From: Mycolicibacterium iranicum
Lineage (GTDB): Bacteria; Actinomycetota; Actinomycetes; Mycobacteriales; Mycobacteriaceae
Assembly (NCBI RefSeq): GCF_014190915.1
Contig: NZ_JACHVU010000001.1
Coordinates: forward strand, 434,001-498,000
DNA length: 64,000 bases
Direction of reading: 5' to 3'
The position numbers were made by a program, and so were the translations under genes. The notes under the pieces are model-generated. The model ran no database searches, had not been told where the DNA came from, and saw only the letters and a program-made list of their open reading frames with translations. How positions within the stretch are numbered: the stretch's first letter is position 1; the number at the start of each line of letters is the position of its first letter. Positions 8,942 to 16,647 of this stretch are shown here, in pieces.

Positions 8942-9982
8942 ATGATTCCGCCACCCACCGGTCCCCGATTTCGGCCCAGCGACCGCACGAAGTGGATCCT
9001 CGGCAGCATCGCCTTCGTTCTCGTCGTGGCCGTCACCCTGGCGATGTCCTGGGTAAATCGAGGCGATCCGCAGGACGCAGCGTCCACTTCGGTCTCAGAC
9101 CCGGTACCGAGCCCTTCAATCCGAAGCGCCCCTGTCGCAAGCGCTGACGACGAGGACCCCGTCAGCATCGTCACCGACGAACCGACCTGCGCGGAATGGG
9201 AACCGATCCGCGGCTCTCTCGTGACCGCGATGGGCAACGGCTGGCTGGCGCGGGATCCGGCGGTGCCCGCCACCGCATGGACGCAGCAGCAGCGCGAACA
9301 GCACCACGAGGTGGCCGCGGCGATGCGCCTGGCCGCCGATAGGGCGGTAGCGCTCGCCGAGAGCACTCCGCACCGGGTCATGCACGAGCTTTACAGTCAG
9401 GCGATCGCGTACTGGCGCGCCTACGCCAAGAACGTGGACCGCTACCGCCCCCCGGACGACCACCTCGCCCGCACCGCCGTCAACGCGGCTGAATCCATCA
9501 ACGCCATCTGTGCTGCAATCGACTTCGGCGCGGCCGCGGCGCGCAGTCCCCTCCTGCTGCCGGGTCCGCCACCCGTACCGGGGGTCCCGCCGTCCGATAC
9601 GGGCAACCCCGAGAAGTACATCGCAGGACCGTCCTCGTTCTGCACCGAATGGGTGGCGATGGTGCGCCAGTACGCTGACGCGACCCGGCCATGGCGGGAA
9701 CGCCACGATCCGAACATTCCCGCCGGCTATTGGTCGCCAGAGCAACGCAAGTTGGCCGACGACACCGCAAACACGATGCAGCAGAACGCCGATCGCTCTC
9801 AGCTGCTTGGCTTGCTGAGTGGCAACCTGGTCGCTGCCGACTTCGCGGTCCTCTCCGCGCACTACCGCCGGGCCTACGCTCTGGCGCTGCCGAGCTACGG
9901 TCTGCCTGACACCCACCTCGACAACGCCGCTCTACGTCTGCAGGCACTCACCAACCAGGCCTGCCTGGCGGCTCAGACCTGA
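8942..9982 (+). CDS. Two-repeat single-pass membrane protein downstream of espK (copy B)
   Basis: 346 residues, a paralogue of the 5628-6728 product with the same plan: short N-terminal tail, membrane helix (about 17-38), linker with S-A-D-D-E, and two repeats each bounded by cysteines (TCAEW to ICAAI; FCTEW to ACLAA). Shared strings include VPATAW, TPHRVM, ELY and AYWRAYA. Here codon use is ordinary high-GC. No good ribosome site precedes the ATG, which lies 15 bases after the espK stop, so translation may be coupled to espK. Its stop lies one base from that of the convergent EspC-like gene. Function unknown; position suggests a role with EspK. Confidence 0.8.
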   Translation: MIPPPTGPRFRPSDRTKWILGSIAFVLVVAVTLAMSWVNRGDPQDAASTSVSDPVPSPSIRSAPVASADDEDPVSIVTDEPTCAEWEPIRGSLVTAMGNGWLARDPAVPATAWTQQQREQHHEVAAAMRLAADRAVALAESTPHRVMHELYSQAIAYWRAYAKNVDRYRPPDDHLARTAVNAAESINAICAAIDFGAAAARSPLLLPGPPPVPGVPPSDTGNPEKYIAGPSSFCTEWVAMVRQYADATRPWRERHDPNIPAGYWSPEQRKLADDTANTMQQNADRSQLLGLLSGNLVAADFAVLSAHYRRAYALALPSYGLPDTHLDNAALRLQALTNQACLAAQT

Positions 9983-9983
9983 G

Positions 9984-10301
9984 TCACCGCGGCGCCGGCG
10001 GGGGAATGTCGACCCCGGCGACGTTGCTTCCGGAAGCTTGATCTGTGGCGTCGTACTCCTCTGCCGAGCTGATCAGATTCCCGCCGTACTCGCGGGCAGC
10101 GCTCGCGAGGCTCGACATCTCCTGTGCAACCGTTGCCTTCGCAGCGTTGCACGCCGCAGCCGTCTGTAGCTGCGGGACCGCGGCCGCCGCGTCGGACAAC
10201 GGTGCGTCCGCCTGCATCGCAGCCAGACTGTCGCCCGCAGACGTGAAACTGGAACCCGCTCTGCGCAATTCACCGGTGTCGACCTGCAATGCCTGGGTCA
10301 T
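9984..10301 (-). CDS. Small EspC-like (ESX-1 excretion family) helical protein
   Basis: 105 residues, all-helical and Ala-rich, with the features of the EspC/DUF2580 family of ESX substrates: an N-terminal L-x-V-D-x-x-x-L-R-x-A-G start and a C-terminal Y-x-x-x-D motif (YDATD, Tyr83-Asp87). It overlaps the espJ stop by four bases (ATGA) and is the last gene of the - strand ESX-1 block. M. tuberculosis has no gene at this exact place. It could be a partner of EspJ, as EspC is of EspA, but that is inference. The short tail after the motif is Pro-rich. Confidence 0.8.
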   Translation of the reverse strand: MTQALQVDTGELRRAGSSFTSAGDSLAAMQADAPLSDAAAAVPQLQTAAACNAAKATVAQEMSSLASAAREYGGNLISSAEEYDATDQASGSNVAGVDIPPPAPR

Positions 10302-11065
10302 ACGTCGATCCTGTCGTCAGACTCGGCGGCGCGATGCCGTCCGGGCGTTTCCGAGCCGTGTCCCTCGGTCTCCTCTGCTGCCTCCGGTGCCCGCTCGGCG
10401 TGCGGATCAGCCGCAGCGGCACCGTCCTGCTCTTCCTGACTGGGTGGCGACTCGGGTGCGGGCGGGCTATCCCCGGGTGCCTGCGGGGTACCACTTCCCG
10501 TTGTGCTGCCCGACGATCCGGTGGCGCCCTGGCCGAACTGGCCGGCCATCTGCTGGACCTGCTGGCCCGCCTGCTGGGCACCCTGCATCACCGCCTGTGG
10601 GACGGCCGCGACGGCCCCCATCACCTGCATCGGCATCTGCCCCATCTGACTTGCCATCTGCATGGGCATGCTCATCATCTGACCCACGGAGGTGGCGCCG
10701 CCACCGCCGCCCGCCGCGGGATTGCCACCGCCGCCGGGCCCACCCGGTGACAACGCCGGGTTCTGCATCATCTCGTTGATGGCGGCCCCGCTGCGCTGGT
10801 CGGTGGCCCGATAGGCCAGCGCCGAGTCGATCACGTTCTGCGCGGTCGTCGTCGCCTGCGTCTGAATGAGCGGCAGCTGCGTCATCACCGGCGTTTCGAC
10901 GGCCGGTATCTGGCCGATGATCGCCGCCGACAGCGGATCCGTCCCGACCGGCATGAATGGTGGAGGTGCCGTGGGCAATTGGCCGGCCGACGTCAGCATC
11001 GACCCCCCGGCAGCGGCGAGCTGCTCCGGGTCCACCGAGAGCGGAGGGGGACCGCCTGTGACCAT
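10298..11065 (-). CDS. espJ: EspJ, ESX-1 substrate-like protein
   Basis: 255 residues. An N-terminal helical domain begins L-S-V-D-P-x-x-L-A-A-A-G and ends with the Y-x-x-x-D motif YRATD (Tyr85-Asp89). It is followed by Met/Gln/Gly-rich segments and a disordered Pro/Glu-rich tail. This plan and the place directly after eccD1 match EspJ (Rv3878), although the C-terminal half is diverged. An AGGAGG ribosome site lies just before the ATG. The gene sits 10 bases after the eccD1 stop. Confidence 0.85.
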   Translation of the reverse strand: MVTGGPPPLSVDPEQLAAAGGSMLTSAGQLPTAPPPFMPVGTDPLSAAIIGQIPAVETPVMTQLPLIQTQATTTAQNVIDSALAYRATDQRSGAAINEMMQNPALSPGGPGGGGNPAAGGGGGATSVGQMMSMPMQMASQMGQMPMQVMGAVAAVPQAVMQGAQQAGQQVQQMAGQFGQGATGSSGSTTGSGTPQAPGDSPPAPESPPSQEEQDGAAAADPHAERAPEAAEETEGHGSETPGRHRAAESDDRIDV

Positions 11066-11075
11066 GCTCTGCCTC

Positions 11076-12602
11076 CTAGAACCTGAGGTTGCGCAGGACG
11101 TCGTATACGCCGGCGATCCACAGGAGAAGCGGAATCACCGCCGCGATCGTGGCACCGTCCAACAGTTCGAGAATCCGCTTCGTCACCGGAGAGACGCGAC
11201 GAACGCCGTCCGTTGCCCCGACGATGATCACGGCGACCACGGCCATCGCTGTATAGATCGCCAGCACCAGCCAGGCCCTGTCCGGATACCAGAGGCAGAG
11301 CCGAACCATGAGCCCTGTCGGGATCGCCACGGCTGCGGCCATCAACGCCCAGGCGCACCACCGCTCGGCATACAGACGTGAACGGAAACCGCACAGCACG
11401 GTCACCAATCCGGCCACGATCATGCTGTGCAGGAAGAAATGCCCCTGCACCACTACAGCGACCGCCCCCAGGCTCAGGATCAGGGCACCCGCGGTCAGGA
11501 AACCGATCAGCAACCTCTTCGCCAGCCGGCTGCGCTCGGTCAGGCGCGCGGCCGAATCCGGAACCGACGCGATGATGGCCTGCCACGTCTCGGACTCCTC
11601 CGACGCGTCCGAGGTCGTGACAGGGTCGAGAAGTTCATCGTTGGTCACCGTCTCGCCCGGAGCCGGAATAGGCGGCAGCGCAATGCGCGCCACAGCGACC
11701 GTCAGCTTCGCCGCATTGGTGACGACGATCAGCCCGAACGCGATCGCTCCTGCCGGCACCCACGCGTTCCACCCATAGCCGAACGCCACCGCGGCCATCG
11801 TGAGGGCGAGCGCGATCACCGCCAGGAAAGCCGCCACCTCGGCTCGTCGCCGGGGACCGCCCCGGGTGGCCAACACCATCAGCAGCACGAGCGCCCCGGC
11901 GCCGGCAACCTGCGGTGCGCCAAGGGATTCCACGCCCTCGGGAAGTGGCACGGCCAGAACGACGCCGCCGACCAGGGCGACCAGTGAGGAAACCAGCAGA
12001 CTCTCGGCCATGTCGAGGTTGCGGTACCGGGTCTGGGCGAGCACGCTGCCGCCCATCAAGCCGACACCCAGCACTCCCAGCGCGGCAGCCCACCACCAGT
12101 TCTTACCCGTCAAGCCCCAGGACAGGATCGCCACGACGGTGATGAGCAGGGCCGCCAGCGGAAGCACGAGCCCCACGAAGCGGTACAGCGCGCGGCGGTC
12201 GAACTCGGGTGTCTCGTCGAGCACCGCGATCGCATCGATGACGTCCTCGACCAGAGGACGGTATCGCTCGGTCCGGCTGACCGAGACGACGGTCAACAGT
12301 GAGCCGTCGACCACCCCGGCATCGTCGAGCGAGTCCGTCAGCTTGATCGGCGGCGCGCCCGGCCGCGCGAAGGACCAGACGCCCTGAGCCTTGAAGTCGA
12401 AGCCACCCAGAACGTCGGGCGGGGTGTCGGACAGGATGTCGCCCAGCACCGAGACGGTCTCGTCGACATAACTTTCGATCGGCGCGGCCGAGGGCAGCAC
12501 CAGATCGGTCATCCGGCGTCCGGTCAGCACCGTCACCCGGGTCGTCGAAGGACGGCCCGGGGTGACGTTGGACGATGTCGGTGGAGCAGCTGTCGCCGTC
12601 AA
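11076..12602 (-). CDS. eccD1: EccD1, polytopic membrane channel component of ESX-1
   Basis: 508 residues (511 in M. tuberculosis). A ubiquitin-like N-terminal domain opens with T-T-R-V-T-V-L-T-G-R-R-M-T-D and is followed by eleven or so membrane helices; the protein ends V-Y-D-V-L-R-N-L-R-F as in EccD1. EccD dimers form the bulk of the membrane barrel of the ESX complex. No ATG or GTG lies in frame between the espI stop and the conserved N-terminus. The best start is a TTG whose last two bases open the espI TGA (TTGA), giving an N-terminal extension of about 20 residues, as in the homologue. Longer upstream open frame is espI shadow. Confidence 0.92.
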   Translation of the reverse strand: MTATAAPPTSSNVTPGRPSTTRVTVLTGRRMTDLVLPSAAPIESYVDETVSVLGDILSDTPPDVLGGFDFKAQGVWSFARPGAPPIKLTDSLDDAGVVDGSLLTVVSVSRTERYRPLVEDVIDAIAVLDETPEFDRRALYRFVGLVLPLAALLITVVAILSWGLTGKNWWWAAALGVLGVGLMGGSVLAQTRYRNLDMAESLLVSSLVALVGGVVLAVPLPEGVESLGAPQVAGAGALVLLMVLATRGGPRRRAEVAAFLAVIALALTMAAVAFGYGWNAWVPAGAIAFGLIVVTNAAKLTVAVARIALPPIPAPGETVTNDELLDPVTTSDASEESETWQAIIASVPDSAARLTERSRLAKRLLIGFLTAGALILSLGAVAVVVQGHFFLHSMIVAGLVTVLCGFRSRLYAERWCAWALMAAAVAIPTGLMVRLCLWYPDRAWLVLAIYTAMAVVAVIIVGATDGVRRVSPVTKRILELLDGATIAAVIPLLLWIAGVYDVLRNLRF

Positions 12603-13990
12603 CGCCGTTCGAGCCTGTCGAAATCGTCGGACAGGGCCGCGGCAAGTTCGACCACCCGGCGCCCGAATGTCTTGCCCAGCAGATCCAGCTGGATCTCGGT
12701 GCCCGCCGCGATGTGCTTGTCCCACGGCAGCACGATCACCCGGCCCGCCGGCACGTGCCGCTCGAACTGCTGCACGAGATCCTCGACGTCGATGTTCGGC
12801 TTGCCCGGGGTCACGTGGTTGATCACCACGCACGACCGGCCGAGGAGGTCCTGATAACCGTTCTGGCGCAACCAGTCCATCGTGATCGCAGCCTGCCGGG
12901 CACCGTCGATCGACGCGCTGGCCACGATGACCAGACCCGACACGGTCGCGAGCACGCCTCGGGCGCCGGGCTGGAACAGCCCGGCACCGCAGTCGGCGAG
13001 CACCAGGTTGTAGTAGCGCGAGACGATCTCGGTGGCGGCGCGCCAGTCGTCGTCGTTGAACTCGCGGCGCGCGGCGCTGTATTCCTCGGAGGACAGCACC
13101 TCCAGGTTCGACGCATTCATGCTGGTGTAGGCACGAATGTCGTTGTAGCGGTTCAATTCTTTGTCCGACAGCAAGTCCGCGATCGTGGCGGCCGACTGCC
13201 GTCCGGCACGGTCGGCGAGGTTGCCACCGTCGGGGTCGGCGTCGATGGCGAGGATGCGGTCGCCGCGGATGCTGGCCAGAGCCGACCCGAGCGCCACCGT
13301 CACCGCGGTCTTGCCGACGCCGCCCTTGAGCCCGAAAACGCCGATCTGGTAGGAATCGCGCGCGTTGCGCCGAATACGAGAGAAGAGGTCCAGCTCGTAG
13401 ACCTCGTCAGGGGAGAGCCCCAGGTTGATCCGTGTCATCACGTAAAGCCAATGGCGCCAACCTCTCTGGGGCGGCATCTTGACCGCCGACCGCACACCGA
13501 CATGCGACAGGGCGTCGATCGCGCGGTGGTTGCCCATGGACGCCGCCGAGGCCTGCTGCGGTTGCGCGGCCAGACGCTGGTCGGTGCTCTCGCCGTAGTA
13601 GTGCGACGGCGGTGGCGGCGGTGCTGGCCGCGGGGCCGGCATTGGTCCGGGGCGCGGCTGCTCGTGGCGGGCGCCCATGGGGGGCGCCGACTGCGGGGCG
13701 CGCATCATCCCGTTGTTCGGAACTCGCTGAGGCACCTGATGTTGCGGCGCGAGAGGCTGATTGGTGACCTGGCTGGTCACCTCGGTCTGCCATGAGGGCG
13801 GGGCCTGCGGTGCCGCTTGAGTACGCGGCGGAGCGGCCGGCATCGGGGGCGGGGTCGCGTCGTTGGACGGCGGGTTACCCGGCGGCACCGCCGAGTCACG
13901 GCCGGCCGGCGGAGTATCGCGGTCCGGCTCCTCGTCGGCCGTGCGGACGGCATCCGGGGAGTGGAAAAGCCGGTCATAGTCGGCCGACAT
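12599..13990 (-). CDS. espI: EspI, ESX-1 associated MinD/ParA-like ATPase
   Basis: 463 residues. The N-terminal 150 residues are Pro/Gln-rich and disordered. A MinD-type P-loop domain follows, with the deviant Walker A G-L-K-G-G-V-G-K-T at 220-228 and A-I-D-A-D-P-D-G-G-N-L shortly after. In M. tuberculosis EspI represses ESX-1 secretion when ATP is low. It lies between esxA and eccD1 as in other ESX-1 loci, and its TGA overlaps the eccD1 TTG. A related ATPase is encoded at 25698-26906. A long + strand open frame covers this gene but is its mirror image in GC-rich DNA. Confidence 0.93.
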   Translation of the reverse strand: MSADYDRLFHSPDAVRTADEEPDRDTPPAGRDSAVPPGNPPSNDATPPPMPAAPPRTQAAPQAPPSWQTEVTSQVTNQPLAPQHQVPQRVPNNGMMRAPQSAPPMGARHEQPRPGPMPAPRPAPPPPPSHYYGESTDQRLAAQPQQASAASMGNHRAIDALSHVGVRSAVKMPPQRGWRHWLYVMTRINLGLSPDEVYELDLFSRIRRNARDSYQIGVFGLKGGVGKTAVTVALGSALASIRGDRILAIDADPDGGNLADRAGRQSAATIADLLSDKELNRYNDIRAYTSMNASNLEVLSSEEYSAARREFNDDDWRAATEIVSRYYNLVLADCGAGLFQPGARGVLATVSGLVIVASASIDGARQAAITMDWLRQNGYQDLLGRSCVVINHVTPGKPNIDVEDLVQQFERHVPAGRVIVLPWDKHIAAGTEIQLDLLGKTFGRRVVELAAALSDDFDRLERR

Positions 13991-14083
13991 GGCTACCTCT
14001 CAGACAGTGGTGGTGCGACAGCGGTTGATGCGCGCCGTGGGCGAGGTCGAGTCTGCACGCTCGCCCACGGCGTGCACGGTGAA

Positions 14084-14368
14084 TCAGGTGAACTTGGCTT
14101 CGTTGCTCTGGTTGGTCTGGAACATGTCGCCGCCGGCCTGGCGGATCGCGTTCGACAGGCTTTTGAGGGCCATGTTCAGCTCCTGGGAGCTGTTGTCCCA
14201 GCGCGACTGCACCGCCTGGTAGGCATCCGATGCGGTGCCTCCCCAGACCGCGGCGAGCCGGGCCAGCGATCCCTGGCCTTCCTGGAGGAGACCCTCGGTG
14301 CGGCCGACCGCACCCATGATGTCGTCGGCACCGCTCTCGATACCTGCGAAGTTATAGACAAGTGGCAT
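14084..14368 (-). CDS. esxA: EsxA (ESAT-6 homologue), WXG100 secreted protein
   Basis: 94 residues, the WXG100 helical hairpin with the turn W42-G43-G44 and the family strings N-F-A-G-I-E at the N-terminus and A-Y-Q-A-V-Q-x-x-W after the turn. EsxA is exported by ESX-1 as a heterodimer with EsxB. The ATG at 14368 is selected by the conserved start; a longer in-frame extension upstream is not similar to anything in the family. The C-terminus differs from M. tuberculosis, ending N-E-A-K-F-T. The gap to esxB is 40 bases, so the two are co-transcribed. Confidence 0.96.
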   Translation of the reverse strand: MPLVYNFAGIESGADDIMGAVGRTEGLLQEGQGSLARLAAVWGGTASDAYQAVQSRWDNSSQELNMALKSLSNAIRQAGGDMFQTNQSNEAKFT

Positions 14369-14408
14369 AACTGTTTTCCGTTTCTGTTCGTGGGTGTGGG
14401 GTGGCTGT

Positions 14409-14723
14409 CTAGAGGTTCTGCTGCATCTGCGCGGCGAGCGCGTCGGCGTTCTGCTGATCCGCCGAGTCGTAGTCGATACCGCTCGTGTGGATGTTCTCGG
14501 AGATCTGGGTGAGCAGATCGATCTGCTGGCGCGACGCCTCCGAGAAACGCTGCAGAGCCGCCTGCACCGCCGGCCCGGCCGCTTCGCCCTGCAGGTCCGC
14601 CGACAGAACGGACGCCGTACCTTCGACTGCACCGAGAATGGCTGTCAGATCGCCGGAGATCCGGTCGAAATTCCCAGCCTCGGTGATCAACTGCGGAGTA
14701 TCCGCCTCCATACCATTGGGCAT
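14409..14723 (-). CDS. esxB: EsxB (CFP-10 homologue), secretion partner of EsxA
   Basis: 104 residues, with the EsxB segments E-A-G-N-F-x-R-I-S-G-D-L and Q-x-x-A-L-x-R-F. The tryptophan of the W-x-G turn is missing: the position reads L44-Q45-G46. The same loss is, from memory, found in M. smegmatis EsxB, so the gene need not be defective. The C-terminal signal recognised by EccCb1 is present as Y-x-x-x-D (YDSAD, Tyr85-Asp89), followed by a short hydrophobic tail. The ATG at 14723 has an AAGAAAGG ribosome site. A second in-frame ATG four codons later lacks one. Confidence 0.95.
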   Translation of the reverse strand: MPNGMEADTPQLITEAGNFDRISGDLTAILGAVEGTASVLSADLQGEAAGPAVQAALQRFSEASRQQIDLLTQISENIHTSGIDYDSADQQNADALAAQMQQNL

Positions 14724-14744
14724 ACCGCTGACCTTTCTTGTTCT

Positions 14745-14788
14745 ACCTGTGCTTTCGGATACCTGTGCTCTCGCTGCTCAGAGCGAGC
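14745..14788. repeat. Short direct repeat and hairpin between PPE68 and esxB
   Basis: ACCTGTGCT occurs at 14745-14753 and again at 14761-14769, a period of 16 bases. A small hairpin follows (arms CTCGCT and AGCGAG at about 14771-14788). The 104-base gap lies inside the PE35-PPE68-esxB-esxA transcript, so the element could act as an RNA processing site, an attenuator or a second promoter region for the esx pair. The role is unknown. Confidence 0.35.
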
Positions 14789-14827
14789 CCTCCCGACCCA
14801 GGTGGCCGGTAAGTATGTGGGGGACGA

Positions 14828-16144
14828 TCACCATTCGTCGTCCTCGTCTTCGCTGAGGTCATGGTCCAGCGGGGCGGGCGCATTCAGACCGGGCTTGTTG
14901 CCGCCGCTCTTCCCGCGGGCGCCGTGCATGCCCATCGGTCCGCCGCCGCCGGTGCCGCTGCCGGCGCCCACCGGTGCCAGTCCCGCACCCGCGGCGGGTC
15001 CGGCACCCGCGCCGACCGCCACTGGGCTGGTGGGCTGCAGGGTGGAGCCCACCAGGTTGGACATCAGCGGTGTCTGCGGCGCCGAACCGCCGGCACCGGG
15101 CAGAGACGCCGCGCGGATCAGCCCCGAACCGGTTGCGGCGCCGTTTCCGCCGATGGCCGGATGGTTGGAGAACGGCGTCGCACCCAGCATTCCCACCTGT
15201 GCGCCGCCCTTGTCGCCGCCGCCCATCATCTGGCCGAACAGCGACGAAACCTGTTGCAGCGGTTGAGTGAGCTGCTGGAACGGCTGGGTGACGCCCTGCA
15301 TCAACTGCTGCGGCATCTGACCCAGCGTCGACCCGAGCTGCGAGGCCATCTGCATGCCCATCTGCATCCCCTGCTGGGGAGCCTGCTGCATGGCTTGCCC
15401 CTGCTCGGCCTGAGACGTCGCCCGGTTCGTCCCGTTTCGCACGGCGCCCTCGGCCCGTCCGGCCACTTGGTTCGCCGTCTCCATCTTCGCGGTGGAGCTC
15501 ACCTTGGCGATGGTCGCGTTGCGCATCAGCGCCTCGCCCATGCCGGGTGCGGCGTTCGACATCGCCGAGGCGAACATCGCCTCCGAACCTGCGGGGACGG
15601 TGATCGGCTTAGGCGGCGCGACGGGCTCGAAAGTCGAGTTGAGCACGGTCTCGGTCTCGTAGGCCGTCATCACCGCGGCCGCCTGATTCCACATCCGGAC
15701 GTAGTCGGCCTCATTGATGGCGATCGGGATGCCGTTCACACCAAGGAAGTTCGTGGCATGCAGGGTGGCATTGGTGACGTGGTTCTGTTCGATCTCCGGC
15801 AATTGCGGTGTGCCCGTCGCCGCGGTGGCCCACGAACTGGCCTGCGCCGAAGCCTGGACGGCGCGCTTGTGCGCCTGCAGCGACAGCATGCGCAACCACA
15901 ACACCATCGGCATCGCGGCCATGATGGCCCGGTCGCTGGCCGTGCCCTGCCACATCTGAGCCAGGGAGGACAGACTCGCCGCCATCTCGTCGGCCTGCGT
16001 CTCCAAAGAGATCGCGAAGGCCTCCCACCCCGCGGCGGCCTGCAACATCGGTACAGCACCCGCGCCCGCTTGGAGGCGCGAGGTGTTGATCTCAGGTGGG
16101 AACGCCACCCAAGACGGCGGTACCGGCATACCGATGTTGACCAT
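14828..16144 (-). CDS. PPE68: PPE68-type PPE protein of ESX-1
   Basis: 438 residues. The N-terminal 180 residues form a PPE domain, recognised by F-P-P-E-I-N near residue 15, an M-W-Q-G motif near 64 and repeated Ala-rich helices. The C-terminal part is Met/Gln-rich and then Gly/Pro-rich, and the tail is acidic (SEDEDDEW). PPE68 pairs with PE35 and is an ESX-1 substrate or envelope factor; EspG1 is expected to chaperone it in the cytosol. PE35 lies 29 bases upstream and esxB downstream, the canonical order. Confidence 0.93.
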   Translation of the reverse strand: MVNIGMPVPPSWVAFPPEINTSRLQAGAGAVPMLQAAAGWEAFAISLETQADEMAASLSSLAQMWQGTASDRAIMAAMPMVLWLRMLSLQAHKRAVQASAQASSWATAATGTPQLPEIEQNHVTNATLHATNFLGVNGIPIAINEADYVRMWNQAAAVMTAYETETVLNSTFEPVAPPKPITVPAGSEAMFASAMSNAAPGMGEALMRNATIAKVSSTAKMETANQVAGRAEGAVRNGTNRATSQAEQGQAMQQAPQQGMQMGMQMASQLGSTLGQMPQQLMQGVTQPFQQLTQPLQQVSSLFGQMMGGGDKGGAQVGMLGATPFSNHPAIGGNGAATGSGLIRAASLPGAGGSAPQTPLMSNLVGSTLQPTSPVAVGAGAGPAAGAGLAPVGAGSGTGGGGPMGMHGARGKSGGNKPGLNAPAPLDHDLSEDEDDEW

Positions 16145-16173
16145 GACTCACTCGACTCGACGCAGTCTCGGAC

Positions 16174-16470
16174 CTAAATGAGCTTCGCGCCGTTGGCGGC
16201 GTCGGTGGCCTGATAGGCAACGGACGCCTCGATCACCGCCGCGCCGGCACGTGCGATCTCCTGCTGCGCCAGCGCGTTGATGCCGAGTGTCTGGATGCCC
16301 TCGGCGGCGAAGCTCAGAGCCGCGACGGCCGACACTTCGTCGACGCCGGCGGGTGCCAGAGCGCTCACCTCGGCGGTGGCAGCCGTTCCGGCACCCAATC
16401 CGCGTGCGCCGTTGGCGGTCACCTGACCGCCGACACCGGCGACACCCTCGGTGTGAACAAGTGGCTGCAT
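16174..16470 (-). CDS. PE35: PE35-type PE protein of ESX-1
   Basis: 98 residues, the size of a bare PE domain. It lacks a perfect Pro-Glu at residues 8-9 (the start reads QPLVHTEG) but has the Ala-rich helical hairpin and ends with the Y-x-x-x-D secretion motif YQATD (Tyr86-Asp90). It lies immediately upstream of PPE68, with which it should form a heterodimer. The AGGAGACAG stretch before the ATG is a good ribosome site. Confidence 0.9.
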   Translation of the reverse strand: MQPLVHTEGVAGVGGQVTANGARGLGAGTAATAEVSALAPAGVDEVSAVAALSFAAEGIQTLGINALAQQEIARAGAAVIEASVAYQATDAANGAKLI

Positions 16471-16647
16471 TTTGCTGTCTCCTCACGTTGCCAAACACAT
16501 GAATGTATTCAGTTGTCGTGTTACAGGCGTTTAACCCGCTCAGGCGGTTTTCGACTTACCTGTTAATTTGATGCTTTTCGCTGCCGCGTCATTTGCTGGA
16601 GGCGGGCTATTTCAATGTTAACCGGGGTTGGAGGGTGGTCCGAACAC
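16471..16647 (-). promoter_or_regulatory. Leader region upstream of PE35
   Basis: A 177-base gap in an otherwise tightly packed operon, between the eccCb1 stop and the PE35 start, and visibly richer in A/T than its surroundings. It is the likely site of an internal promoter for the PE35-PPE68-esxB-esxA genes. I did not identify a certain -10 or -35 box, and the GCTACGG-type motif seen elsewhere in the window is absent. Confidence 0.4.

Noticed and set aside
12575..13795. A 406-codon + strand frame opposite espI
   Set aside because: The - strand product is clearly EspI with a Walker motif. The + strand product has no recognisable feature.
14409..14723. esxB as a pseudogene because of the missing Trp
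   Set aside because: The frame, length, helical pattern and export motif are intact, and, from memory, M. smegmatis EsxB shows the same change.
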